Positions 17,823 through 27,955 are shown, counted from the stretch's first letter. The stretch is DNA of 64,000 nucleotides from CAWBOY01 sp963790585 (GCA_963790585.1 CAWBOY010000009.1:62001-126000); one strand, 5' to 3'. Numbers and translations: made by a program. The notes: generated from the sequence alone by a model not told the origin.

Positions 17823-18845
17823 ATGCCGGAGTTGCGTAAAGATCCGATTGTGGGCCGTTGGGTTATTATCGCCACCGATCGGGCCAAGCGGCCCGTATCG
17901 CCTAAAATGGATCCGCTACCCACCGGCGGCCTCTGCCCCTTTTGCGAGGGCAGCGAGGTCCACACGCCGCACGAGATCCTCGCCTACCGTGACAAGACGA
18001 CCAAGCCCGACGAAAAAGGCTGGCGCGTCCGCGTCGTGCCCAACAAGTTCCCCGCCCTCCAGATCGAAGGCGACCTCCAGAAACGCGGCGACGGCATCTA
18101 CGACATGATGAACGGCATCGGCGCCCACGAAGTCATTCTCGAATGCCCCTTTCACGAAGTCAGCATGGCCAACCTGACCGAGGAAAACATCCGCGAGATC
18201 CTCTGGGTCTACCGCGATCGCCTCGTCGACCTGAAAAAAGACCCGCGCCTGGTCTACGGCATGATCTTCAAGAACGTCGGCGCCGCCGCCGGAGCGTCAC
18301 TCGAACATTCGCATTCGCAATTGATCGTCACGCCAATCGTGCCGATCAGCGTGCAAGAAGAGATGACCGGCGCCCAGGAGTTCTTTCACTACCGAGGCCG
18401 GTGCATTTATTGCGATATGATCCATCAGGAATTGAGCGCGGACAAGCGCATCGTCCTCGACACGCCCAGCTTCGTGAGCTTCTGCCCCTATGCCAGCCGT
18501 TTCCCCTTCGAGACCTGGATCCTGCCGAAGAACCACAATAGCCATTATGAGAACATCCAAAAAAACGAGATCGAGGAACTCGGCACTGTCCTAAAGACCG
18601 TCCTCCTCAAGATCGAAAAGGCCCTCGACAATCCGGCTTACAATTACATCATCCACACCGCCCCATTCAATAGCCCCCTGATGCCGCACTATCACTGGCA
18701 CATGGAGATCATCCCACGCCTAACGCGCGTCGCTGGGTTTGAGTGGGGTACAGGTTTCTACATCAACCCCGTGCCACCGGAGCAGGCGGCGCAGTTTTTG
18801 CATGATATTGAGGTGGATTTGTCGGCGCGCGGTCGAGTGGTTTAG
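17823..18845 (+). CDS. galT: Galactose-1-phosphate uridylyltransferase family protein
   Basis: A 340-residue HIT-superfamily enzyme starting at 17823 with 'MPELRKDPIVGRWVIIATDR'. Zinc-site cysteines appear in 'LCPFCEGSE', and the active-site motif is 'GASLEHSHSQLIVTPIVP' (H-S-H-S-Q). A second histidine cluster 'YHWHMEIIPR' lies near the end. The family transfers UMP between UDP-glucose and galactose-1-phosphate; some bacterial homologues act as ADP- or UDP-glucose:hexose-1-phosphate transferases. Position after a GH57 glucanase favours a role in alpha-glucan or nucleotide-sugar turnover. Upstream ATGs at 17757 and 17775 are possible but would add a tail lying in the hairpin repeat. Confidence 0.9.
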   Translation: MPELRKDPIVGRWVIIATDRAKRPVSPKMDPLPTGGLCPFCEGSEVHTPHEILAYRDKTTKPDEKGWRVRVVPNKFPALQIEGDLQKRGDGIYDMMNGIGAHEVILECPFHEVSMANLTEENIREILWVYRDRLVDLKKDPRLVYGMIFKNVGAAAGASLEHSHSQLIVTPIVPISVQEEMTGAQEFFHYRGRCIYCDMIHQELSADKRIVLDTPSFVSFCPYASRFPFETWILPKNHNSHYENIQKNEIEELGTVLKTVLLKIEKALDNPAYNYIIHTAPFNSPLMPHYHWHMEIIPRLTRVAGFEWGTGFYINPVPPEQAAQFLHDIEVDLSARGRVV

Positions 18846-18904
18846 CCGCGAGCCGCTAGGCGAGCGCTGTGCAATTTAGACCGGTTTACAGACGGATGGG
18901 GAGG

Positions 18905-19000
18905 AGATTCAACCCTGCCGCTTCGTCCCTCAGGAGGAATATCATCGACGCGAGTGACTACGTCTGCCAGCGTCTTAATTGGCGGTAAGGAAGTTGGCAT
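18905..19000 (-). pseudogene. Uma2 internal-deletion remnant
   Basis: The start 'MPTSLPPIKTLADVVTRVDD' at 19000 is nearly identical to the start of the full Uma2 gene at 24121. The leader 'ggcatgggtcctaaagagtt' is also shared. After about 23 residues the sequence jumps directly to the C-terminal end ('gattcaaccctgccg', 18905 on, matching 23471 on). About 550 bases of the gene are missing in the middle. Confidence 0.8.
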
Positions 19001-19084
19001 GGCATGGGTCCTAAAGAGTTGCCACGGAAATTCCGTAGTGCTGTTGCAAGCTGATCCCTGAGAATTCAAGATTTTTCCAGGCCG

Positions 19085-19729
19085 CTACTCCCAAAAGTCT
19101 TCCCAACGGTCGGCAAATGCTTGCTTGAGTCGCTCCATGTACTTATACGTCTTGATCTTGACCATCCAAACATCAGCTCCGCCCAGGCCACCTTTGCACA
19201 CCACACCTTCGTCTACACCATATTTCCCTTGCCGAACGTCTTCTGTGAACCTGCCAGTAAGTTTACCTTCATAGACGACACGAGCTGAATGCAAGTGGCA
19301 AAAATCCGCCGCGAACTGTTTGGGCCCTATCATGCCGAACGGTTCAACCCAAACGTCGAATAGCCTGAGCTGCTTTGCGTCTTCCTCCTTATGCAGCCCA
19401 GCAAACGAATTCGGCCCAAGAAATTCGGTGAAGACATTGAAGTGCTGGAATTCAAGATACGCGGTATGCTCGCGGAAGACCTTTTCAATTCCCTCGGCTA
19501 AAGTCTTACGGAACACATCAATGGCTTGCTTCAAATGAGCGTGCGTTTGCGAGAACTGTTTAATTCCCTCCTCAGTCAGATTGAACTCATCTCGACGCGG
19601 ACCAAAGCTGTGCCACCCGAAATCACGGTCCCATTCCCAATGTAGATTCGTGCCATCATACTTTTCAAACGCGATGCAACGGCTATGGAGAGCGCTCGAG
19701 CTTCCAGGAATCTTTGGGTAATGCAACAT
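19085..19729 (-). CDS. Compact RNA ligase (Rnl2-like nucleotidyltransferase)
   Basis: A 214-residue protein carrying all covalent nucleotidyltransferase motifs: motif I 'IAFEKYDGTNLHW' with the nucleophile lysine near residue 23 (KxDG), motif III-like 'HFNVFTEFLGPNSF', motif IIIa 'LRLFDVWVEPFG', motif IV 'VDEGVVCKGG' and motif V 'WMVKIKTYKYMERLK'. This set is that of ATP-dependent RNA ligases, which adenylate themselves and then a 5'-phosphate RNA end to seal breaks. It has no extra C-terminal domain and no visible kinase or phosphatase partner. It lies in an island between an Uma2 remnant and two repeat-family proteins, which suggests an accessory RNA repair or defence role (inference). Confidence 0.83.
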   Translation of the reverse strand: MLHYPKIPGSSSALHSRCIAFEKYDGTNLHWEWDRDFGWHSFGPRRDEFNLTEEGIKQFSQTHAHLKQAIDVFRKTLAEGIEKVFREHTAYLEFQHFNVFTEFLGPNSFAGLHKEEDAKQLRLFDVWVEPFGMIGPKQFAADFCHLHSARVVYEGKLTGRFTEDVRQGKYGVDEGVVCKGGLGGADVWMVKIKTYKYMERLKQAFADRWEDFWE

Positions 19730-20090
19730 TCGCCAGCCTCAGGTCTCCGCCACTACAACGTCAGGCAGTTCAACTACAGCGTCGAACCTCTTAATGTCTA
19801 CCTGACACAGTTAATTCTACAGAATCAGAAAATGGGCATGGCTCGCATCTATGTGATTTGCCGGTTGGACCGGCGAAAAAGCGAATCGAGGAGTAACACC
19901 CGCGGCGTCCGATGCGAGTGAGAGAGTGTCCCATAAGATTGTGGCGGCACGTTTTTAACGTGCCGATTCGTCGTTACTTTAGGGAATTTGGCCTATTCTC
20001 GGTGCCCCGTCTCTGGCAAGTGTCGCTTCGGGCACCTTAAAAACGTGCCGCCACAACCTCCTGGGATAGTCTCTAAGACCTACGGTCTCA
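19730..20090. other. Intergenic region with family E hairpin
   Basis: No gene is supported. At 19938-20057 lies a long inverted repeat with arms containing 'ttgtggcggcacgtttttaa' and the complement. Family E recurs in part at 39229-39256. Confidence 0.7.
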
Positions 20091-21686
20091 TCACGACTTC
20101 CCAAGGAACGCATCGAGCGCCCAACAGCCGCGAACATGAGGACCGGGGCCTCGAAGGTGGGCGAGAATCTCAATGTCCGAGACGCCGCCGTCTTCCAGGC
20201 AATCGGCCAGGATGGGGAGAGATTCAAACTCTTCTTTGTCGTATATGTGTTGAGCGATCTGGATCGCTTTGCACGTGCGCCAGGATTGGGGGCCTTGGGT
20301 TAAGGAGATAGTACGGGGCGTGGGCAGGAGACACCATTGTTGGGTGGTTCCATTGCCGCCTGATGCGGGTTCCCAAGTCAGCCATTCTCCTTCCTCACTC
20401 AATGGACCAAGATATTCACCGAAGATGTCACGAAGTAGGTCACATTGAACGCTCCGCACGGCGCGCCATGCCGTCTCGGCTGCGCTCGAGTTTCGTAGGA
20501 ATTCGGTATCGCCTGGGTCGTTTCCGTATTTGGCGAGTGCATCCATCCGGATTGCTTCATTGACGAATTCGTTAGAAGATATTCTGTAGGATTTTGGCCC
20601 TGTACAACCTGTAGGCCGAGGATCATGATCCAGCGCACTACAAACAGCGAACGCCGCAGCCTGGCGGCTATGGAATCCAGCGCTAATAGGAGTGATTGGA
20701 AACCCGTCCGCGTCCACGACGCGGATCACTTCCTCATGTGCCTCTTGTACAGCGATGCGAGCGGCTTGCAGTTCGTCGTCGGTTGCGCTTCCATCGGCAT
20801 ATTTGCCCACGACTTCGAGGGCGTGGTGGCTACGCTCATCCGTTATCAAGGGATCGATCAGCCGGCAGCAAGCCACGGCAAAGAGTCGCCACTTTCGGTA
20901 ACTTCCCTTGTCGGTCAGGAACTGTAACAACGGGGCTGGATCTGCACAGGTTTGCCAGGCGCTTTCGGTGAGAAGCCCCAAGCGGATGGCGGATTCTTTT
21001 TCCAACAGGGCATCGACAACCCAGCAACCGCGGACGTGTGGGCCTTCCGTCCGGCAATGAGTAAGGACCCAGTCATCACGTATTCCCGCGCGTTGCAGTA
21101 CGTCCGCCAGTGTGGGAAGCAAGTCGAAGCGATAATCCCGGTAAATCACTTGAGCCAGCTCGACGGCCGGCTTTCCCTTCCGGGCCAACCAGGCAGTATC
21201 GAATCGGAACGGCTCGCAGGGCGCGCGAAAGAGATCGCGTACAATAGCACACTGCGCATCTTGTTCTGCCCATTTGACGGCGCGACGGTCTTCATCGTTT
21301 TGGCAAGGCATACTCTGCATAAGTGCTTGAATGGCAAATCCCGCCGCGCAGTCTGTGCCTCCTTCGGAATCGAGGTGCCGCAACGCCGCGTTTATGGAAC
21401 GCGAAATCTCAGGCTGATTACCGGGCGGGGCCGATCGATCCTCCCACCAATCGAAAATCGGTTGAAAAACAGCAGCGAACTCGGCGTCGCTCATACGACC
21501 GTCGGCAAATCGCTCAGCCGCTTCGATGGCTTCGTGCTGGCGCGGGTCGGTCATTAGATGCTGAACGCGACGGCAGCAGGCAGCGCTAAAAAGCCGTAGT
21601 TTCCGCGCGCTTGCCCTTGGCGAAAGGAGATGGAGCATCACGTGGGGATTTCTGTCTCTGTCGGAATCCCACGGTATTTTATCCAT
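20091..21686 (-). CDS. Gemmataceae repeat-family protein, copy 1
   Basis: A 531-residue intracellular protein built from two imperfect modules. Each module starts with a helix pair such as 'RKLRLFSAACCRRVQHLMTD' and 'RKWRLFAVACCRLIDPLITD', continues with an 'AIEAAERFADG'/'ALEVVGKYADG' helix, and ends with 'LPTLADVLQRAGIRDDWVL' then 'GPHVRGCWVVDALLEKES'. The C-terminus repeats 'GPHVRGCWALDAFLGKS'. Such proteins are highly multiplied in Gemmata-type genomes, often fused to a TIGR02996-like N-terminal domain; no function is known to me. The conserved CC and HVRGCW may mark a structural or ligand site. It is a tandem paralogue of the next gene. Confidence 0.8.
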   Translation of the reverse strand: MDKIPWDSDRDRNPHVMLHLLSPRASARKLRLFSAACCRRVQHLMTDPRQHEAIEAAERFADGRMSDAEFAAVFQPIFDWWEDRSAPPGNQPEISRSINAALRHLDSEGGTDCAAGFAIQALMQSMPCQNDEDRRAVKWAEQDAQCAIVRDLFRAPCEPFRFDTAWLARKGKPAVELAQVIYRDYRFDLLPTLADVLQRAGIRDDWVLTHCRTEGPHVRGCWVVDALLEKESAIRLGLLTESAWQTCADPAPLLQFLTDKGSYRKWRLFAVACCRLIDPLITDERSHHALEVVGKYADGSATDDELQAARIAVQEAHEEVIRVVDADGFPITPISAGFHSRQAAAFAVCSALDHDPRPTGCTGPKSYRISSNEFVNEAIRMDALAKYGNDPGDTEFLRNSSAAETAWRAVRSVQCDLLRDIFGEYLGPLSEEGEWLTWEPASGGNGTTQQWCLLPTPRTISLTQGPQSWRTCKAIQIAQHIYDKEEFESLPILADCLEDGGVSDIEILAHLRGPGPHVRGCWALDAFLGKS

Positions 21687-21728
21687 TGCAACACGCTACC
21701 TATTTTAGTCCCTTACCCTTCTACTTCC

Positions 21729-23348
21729 TCACGACTTCCCAAGGATCGCATCAAGGGCCCAGCAGCCGCGAACATGAGGGCCGGGGCCACGAAGGTGGGC
21801 GAGAACCTCCATGTCCAAGACGCCGGCGTCTTCCAGGCAATCACCAAGGATGGGCAGAGATTCAAACTCCTCCTTGTCGTAGATGTGCTGAGCGATCTGT
21901 ATCGCTTTGCCGGTGCGCCAGGTTTGTGGGCCTTGGGTTAAGGAGAGCTTGCGGGGAATGGGGAGGAGACACCATTGTTGGCCGGGCTGCCGATAACTAC
22001 GTGTCCCGGCCGTAGAACACAACCAAGCCGCCTCGGCCCCTAGTGGCCCGAAGTGCTCGCCAAAGATGTCCCGAATAAGTTCGCACTGAACACCCTTTTC
22101 AGCAGCCTCCGCCTGGACTCCGATTTGTTCGAGTTCCGGCGCCAAGGGTTCGGCATATCCTCCATCAAAATCGCGCGTGGCGTAGTCGCGCACGGCTTCT
22201 CTTGCGTAAGCATCGCTTACCACACGCCTGTAAACCAAGTTTGGCGCGCCGCTTCGCCGTAAAGGTATGGTTCGCCGTCAGGGTTTCTGGGGTTTTGACA
22301 GACGCTGATGTAAGCGGCCGTTGCCGCGTTCAATCGATAGCTAGCTCTGATGAGAATGAGCCTGCGCGAGAATTCTTCTCCATAATGCTCTCGATCCGCC
22401 TCATCGTAAGCTTGGTTCGCGTCAATACGAGCAACCCGCAATTCCTCGTCCGTCGCTTGGCCCTCCGCGAAGCGTGTGGCAACATCGACCGCCTTTCGGC
22501 TTCGCTCGTCCGTAATCAAGTGATCGATCCGTCGACAACAGGCCACGGAAAGGAGCCGCCATTTTCGGTCGCTGCCTTTGTCCTGCAAGAAATGAAGTAA
22601 CGGTACAGTGTCGCAACAAGCCTGCCAGTCATTTTCTGTCAGCAGGCCTAATCGGCTGCCTGGTTCTTTTTGGAGTAAAGCGTCAATGACCCAACAGCCA
22701 CGAACGTGCGGGCCGTCGCTTCGGCAGTGTGCAAGAACTCTTTCGTCATGGCATCCCGACTTTTCTAGAACGTCTCCCAGCGACGGCAAAAGGTCGAAGC
22801 GGCGGTCACGATAGATCGTTTCGGCCAGCTCGCCTGCGCCTCGGCCCTGGACGTTGAGCCATGCGGCATCGAATCGAAACGGTTGAAAAGGACTGCCGAA
22901 CAAGTCGCGGATGATCTGGCACTGAGCAATTTCTTCGGCTCGTTGGATCGCGAGTCGTTCTTGATTCTCTTCCGCGACGAGAAAACTGGCGAGGCTCTCG
23001 GCGATACCCTTCGTAAACCAATTGCTTTCCTCAGCAGATCGTAGAGGACGTAGACTAAAATAAATCGAACGCCGTAAGTTCGTCTCGAAATCTTCTGTTC
23101 TCGTGTGAGCGTGTATGTCTTCGATCGGCTGGAAGTACGTCTCATACTCAGCTTCGTCGATCTCGCCGTCCGCGAGCCGTTCGGCTGCTTCAATGGCGTC
23201 GCGGAGTCGCTGATCTTTGATCTGGTCCCAAACGCGATAGCAGCAGGCAACGGCGAATAACTGTCGTTGCCTCAAACTGCGCTCGCGGTCTCAGGAATTC
23301 GAGCATTGCGTTGGGATCGGTGCTCGACAGCCAATCGTCTTCATCCAT
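21729..23348 (-). pseudogene. Gemmataceae repeat-family protein, copy 2 (two frameshifts)
   Basis: It starts at 23348 with 'MDEDDWLSSTDPNAMLEFLR', a better-conserved N-terminus than copy 1. The frame changes near 23275 before 'QRQLFAVACCYRVWDQIKD' and again near 22230 before 'SDAYAREAVRDYATRDFD'. The module order matches copy 1: 'GPHVRGCWVIDALLQKEPG', 'RKWRLLSVACCRRIDHLITD' and the terminal 'GPHVRGCWALDAILGKS'. The last 150 bases are almost the same as in copy 1, so the pair arose by tandem duplication. Only 42 bases separate the two genes. The breaks may be sequencing indels. Confidence 0.78.
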
Positions 23349-23473
23349 CGCGGCACCTCACCCTTTCCGCGTCGTTAGGCGTTCTCCGGTCGGAGACATT
23401 CTTAGAGCGGTGAAGCGATGCCGGATAGGAGTATTGCTGGATGCGCGAGAGATTCGAGGAGAGCGGGCCAGAT

Positions 23474-24121
23474 TCAACCCTGCCGCCTCGTCCTGCCGAA
23501 TAACTTCTTCAACTCCAGACGGAATCCTGGCAACACCACGCCTCCATCAAGCGTGTCTGCTACTTCCAATGTCGTCGATTGCGTCGGCGACGTGTAGACC
23601 TCAACCGTCTGTTTGTCGCGGTCAATTTCCCAAACGAGTTGCACGCCCGCGGCGAAATAATCGCGGCGCTTGGCGGCCATCTCGCCAGGAGTGTTGCCGT
23701 GGCTCAGGATCTCAACCGCCAGATTCGGCGCAATGCGAGGGATTGGCTCGCTTGGCCAGCAGCCGTCAGGGAGGCGATCCCAGCTGAAAAAGGTGACATC
23801 GGGAATGCGAACGAGATCGGACTCCAACTCAACCGTGCCATCGGGTACGGACACCATGCCCAGGTCTTGGGACATGATGAAAACATTGAGATAGGTGACC
23901 AAATATCCGGCCAAAAACGACTCGTTCAGGCCCATGACTTGCTCGACCAACACCCCGTCAATCAGTTCACAAAGTTTGCCTTCACGTTCCTTGATGTCGA
24001 TTACGTCACGTAAAGTGGCGGTGCCAGGAGTGGGCTGAAAGCGGACGCGATCAGGAGGAATATCATCGACGCGCGTGAGAACGTCGGCCAGCGTCTTAAT
24101 GGGCGGTAAGGATGTTGGCAT
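23474..24121 (-). CDS. Uma2 family (DUF820) putative PD-(D/E)XK nuclease
   Basis: A 215-residue protein with the Uma2 core: 'ERGKLCELIDGVLVEQVMG'-like N-terminal glutamate region, 'VRIPDVTFFSWDRLP', 'PNLAVEILSHGNTPGEMAAK' and 'RRDYFAAGVQLVWEIDRDKQ'. This is the restriction-endonuclease-like fold seen in very large copy numbers in cyanobacteria and planctomycetes. The E and K residues of the second and third motifs are present, so it could cleave DNA, though the biological role of the family is unsettled. It is the intact partner of the remnant at 18905-19000. Confidence 0.87.
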   Translation of the reverse strand: MPTSLPPIKTLADVLTRVDDIPPDRVRFQPTPGTATLRDVIDIKEREGKLCELIDGVLVEQVMGLNESFLAGYLVTYLNVFIMSQDLGMVSVPDGTVELESDLVRIPDVTFFSWDRLPDGCWPSEPIPRIAPNLAVEILSHGNTPGEMAAKRRDYFAAGVQLVWEIDRDKQTVEVYTSPTQSTTLEVADTLDGGVVLPGFRLELKKLFGRTRRQG

Positions 24122-24179
24122 GGCATGGGTCCTAAAGAGTTGGCGCGAGTGAGAGTACCTGTCTGTCCCAAGCTGCCTT

Positions 24180-25890
24180 TCATGGCCCCGCCAACGGCGG
24201 ATACAACACCATCGTCTTTACTTTGAGTTCTTCAATCTCAAACCCCAGACCATTGGCCGCGTCGCGGCAGAGGCGCATGTGGTTCTTGGGATCGGGGTCG
24301 CCGACCATCAGGTTGGGGTAGATCTCTGTCAGCTTTCCTAGCTTTTCGCCGAGGCGGACGTTCTCCAAAGTGGCGGCGCTGGTATCCATTGTTACAAGAC
24401 CGATGACCTTGCCTTCGTTGAACAGAACACAAGTATGCTGATTGCTGGATTTGCGCACATGCATCTTCTTTACCTGGTCGTCCGACAGGCAGAAATCTTC
24501 GGGGGCCAGCAGATGACCCAAGTAGGCCGGGCGATCTTGGCCGTCCCATGCAGGCACCAACAAAAGATCTCCCAATTGGAGCTTTTCCACGACCGCGTTC
24601 TCATCGTCGCCGATGGCAACGCCGAGGATCTTGGCAGCTTTTCCGGGAGTTTGGGGCGTTGGACCTGGGAAGATGACATACTTGAACAGCATGATCAGAG
24701 CGATGACGCCCAGCGCAAAGAGTACGCCGCGCAGCCGGCGGTTTTGCAATTTCGATACGAAGGACTGCACGACCGATCGACGCATGGTGTGGTAAATCTC
24801 GGTCGGTTGGCCGACGAGATGAGCCTGATGGTCGGTGTTGGCCGCGCGGGGCGTTGGCGCCAGTGCCTCGACCGCAGCCGCCGACGGCATCGACAGGTCG
24901 ATTGTTTTGTTCATTTCCTGCAATCGGGCGTACACTTCGACCGAACTGGCCGGGCGATCAGCGGGATTGGGCTTGAGACACTGTTCGAGTAGCTCTTGCA
25001 TCGCCACCGGCGCGTCGGGGCAAAGCTCGGTGAGATTTTTCCCCGTCAGATAGGGCAGCTGGCCGGTCAGGGCTTCGTAGATCACCATCGCGGCGCTGTA
25101 GATGTCCGAGCGGGCGTCGAGCGGTTGGCCGGCGAGCTGTTCGGCGACATATAGCGCGGCGTGCCGAGAACGGAGCCGGGGCTTGTTAGCGTGCTTCCCG
25201 TCGAGGTTTCGTCGTCTCTATAAATGCGGGCGATGCCGAAGTCGAGAATGCGGGTGTGCAGATGGATGCCGCTCTGGTTGAGCAGGAAAACGTTGTCGGG
25301 CTTGATGTCGCGATGGACGATGTTTTTGCCATGCGCGTGGATCAGCGCCAGCATTATCTGGCGCTGACCTGCAATCCCGCCTGGAAGGGCAATGGGCCGC
25401 CCGCCTGCAAGTGTTCGCGCAACGTCTGGCCCTGGAGGAATTCCATCACGAGATACGGGCCATGAACGGCATCGAGCCCGAAATCATGAACGACGACGAT
25501 GTTCGGGTCGGCCAACTGGCTGGCAATCCGCGCCTTGCGCTGAAAACGGGCGTCAAAGTCCGAATCGGCGCGGAGTTCTTGATTGATGAGCTTGACCGCC
25601 ACCTCGCGTTCGAGCGTGAGATCGCTGGCGCGATAAACCTTGGCCATGCCACCGCCGCCGCAATAGGCGGTGAGACGATAGCGTTCCCCGACGACGACCG
25701 GCAGCTCGAGCGGCTTCGACGCCGCCGATTGGCCGCCGGTCGGCGTCCGTTGGACGCTGGAACTGGCGGAAGTTTCCGTGAGCGGCGTGCCGTCGTTGGG
25801 GCAGAAGCGAACCCCCGATTCGTGGTTCGTTTTGCAGGTCGGGCACTGGATCTGGGTCACGGAATCACCTTGATTGCTCGATCGTCGCAC
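24180..25890 (-). pseudogene. Zinc-ribbon Ser/Thr protein kinase, transmembrane (two frameshifts)
   Basis: The N-terminus has a zinc ribbon ('CPTCKTNHESGVRFCPNDG'). The kinase domain shows 'YCGGGGMAKVYRASD' (G-loop), 'VAVKLINQEL' (ATP lysine), 'NIVHRDIKPDNVFLL' (catalytic loop), 'ILDFGIARIY' (DFG) and 'LGTPRYMSP'. Frames change near 25355, before 'MLALIHAHGKNIVHRD', and near 25120, before 'MVIYEALTGQLPYL'. A single transmembrane helix 'GVLFALGVIALIMLFKYVIF' precedes an outer domain of about 190 residues I do not recognise. This is the PknB-type receptor layout. The frame breaks fall inside the catalytic domain, so as read the protein would be dead; corrected, it looks complete. Confidence 0.82.
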
Positions 25891-27897
25891 TAGCGCGGCG
25901 CCGGGGCGCGCCAGAATTCATTGAACAAACCGCCCAACACTACTTCGGTTCCGAGTGGGTCTTTCTTGTCCGGATTCAACTTCAGAATGGCAAAATCGCC
26001 GAGGCGAGGGTAGAGCATCGCGTTACTTTTCTGAAAATCCGCCGCGCGGAAGGTATGACCAGAGTTAAGGACGACATAATTGTCCTTGTTGAGCGGGCTA
26101 GGGTAGATCAGTACAGGCACATGCTGTGCCGCCGCGTAGTCTTTTCCTTGCCAGGTGATTTTCTCTTTTGACCACTGGAGCGGCAGGCCGCTGACCACCT
26201 GTTCGAGGATGCTGTTCGAGGCTGGGTCGCCGAAGAGGATCAGGTTTTTCGTGGCTACGTCTTCGGGCGTCACTTCCTCATCTTCCTTGATCGGCAACTC
26301 GCCGCGGAAATACTTTGACCATTCATTGCGGAAGCGCTGCAAATTAGCTCGGGCATAAGCCTCTGTGGCCGGATGCCAGGGATCGCGCGTGCCCATGACG
26401 CAGAGGAACGACGTGGTAAAGGCATCGTCGATCGGCCCCTGTAGGCCGGGCGTCTTTTGGGGCGTGCGCAGCCGATCGGTCAGGAGCCGCTCCGGCAGCG
26501 TGGCGACCCAACGGCCGTCGGTCTTCTCCAAATAAACGTGCAAATCGGTGTTTCGCAAGGAATAAGGCCGCGTGCGGATTCTTTGGCCGTCGATCGTCAC
26601 GGTGATCGTGTTGCGCGTCGCACCGGGCCCCATCGTTAGATGAAGGGCGCGGACGTTTTGCGTCGTGACGAGGTAGTTGTCGTCCAGCTGCTCGGCATCG
26701 ACGACGGTGCGCTTGTAGTGTTCATCGAGCGAGAGGATATCGACCCAGTTGCAGGCCGAATAGCGGAGCGTATAGGTGACGAAATGGATCTTTTTAGGGT
26801 ACTGTGGTTTGCCTTTGGACAAGTAGGTGGCAAACTCTCCGTCCATCTTTTTCTGCCACTCGGGCGGGAAGCTGTGTGCCAGGCCTGTGCGCGACCAAGT
26901 GGGTCATGCGAATGTTCAGAGGCTTGAGCTTATCTTCAATGTTTTGAGCGGCAGCCTTTTGTTTGTCGATCTCACCCGAATAGGCGACGACAGGCACGTT
27001 GAACGCATTTTCGGCATAATCGACAGCGTCGTAGATATGAAGGCATGATTCGACTTCGGGCCGCACCGGGGCGTCGAGTGTGACATAGCCATGCGTCGTG
27101 GTGAAACCGGCGCCGGGGCCCATGGCGCACCAGCGATCAGGCCGATGGAGGCCGAGATGCCAGGTACCCGCGCCGCCCATCGAAAAGCCGCGCAGGATAT
27201 ATCGGGCCGGGTCGATCAAGCCGCCGCGCCCCAAGCCGGTCTCGATGCTGAGGAAATGCTCAATGGCTTCATTGACGTCGGCCTCGCCGGCCCAACGATA
27301 GGCATTGTTGCCGCGACCGTAGATATCTAAGACGACGCGATCGAGATCTTTCGGAGCCGGATTGTCGCCCGAATGCTGTTGCAGAAAGGCGACCTCGGTC
27401 AGCCCATCGTTTCGGCCGTGAAGGACGACGTCGAAGCGATATTTTTTCTTGATATCCGTGCCATAATCCGTGGGGAGAGTGACCGCGTAGGGTTGAATCG
27501 AGCCATCGAGGCTGGAGCGGTAGCCGTGCGCGACCGTTCGGCCGGTCTGCCCGAGCCAGGGCCAATCGCCGCGCGCGACCTGGCTGGCTCGCAGGAGACC
27601 GCGATCGAGGACGGCCAAGATCCGCTCGGCCGAATCCTTCTGATAATACTCTTCATGGGTAACGATCCAGGTCCCGGCCTTGAGATAGACCTCGACATCG
27701 TCGAGCAAGTAGTCACGGACACCCTGAGCGCGAAGTTTCGCCACGTCCTTGGCCAATTTCTCGGTGCGCTGACGAATCGTTTTGAGCGCACTCTCAGCCA
27801 CCGGGATCACCGGCGGCGGCGCATACGATTGAGCCGACGCCACGGCGAAGGCGCACAGAACGGAGCCGAGAAGAGCAAAACGTAAGAGAGGAACCAT
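25890..27897 (-). pseudogene. Secreted alpha/beta-hydrolase esterase/prolyl oligopeptidase-like (one frameshift)
   Basis: A signal peptide 'LLRFALLGSVLCAFAVASAQ' is followed by a helical region. Then comes an alpha/beta-hydrolase domain with 'RFDVVLHGRNDGLTEVAF' (oxyanion side) and the nucleophile elbow 'YILRGFSMGGAGTWHLGLH' (G-F-S-M-G). The frame changes near 26885, after 'IRMTHLVAHRPG'; the rest continues as 'KMDGEFATYLSKGKPQYPKK' to the end at 25890. The C-terminal part contains 'NLILFGDPASNSILEQVV' and 'YVVLNSGHTFRAADFQ', a pattern seen in planctomycetal peptidase-like esterases. Corrected length is about 668 residues. It probably hydrolyses peptide or ester bonds in the periplasm. Substrate unknown. 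Confidence 0.8.
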
Positions 27898-27955
27898 CGC
27901 GAATTGTCCCCAGAGAGGAAAAAGGCCAGCAGTGCGCCAGGAATAGTTTTTATAG

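Noticed and set aside
20952..21557. Plus-strand ORF of about 200 codons in the repeat-family gene
   Set aside because: It overlaps clear minus-strand coding sequence with conserved modules and has no recognisable features.
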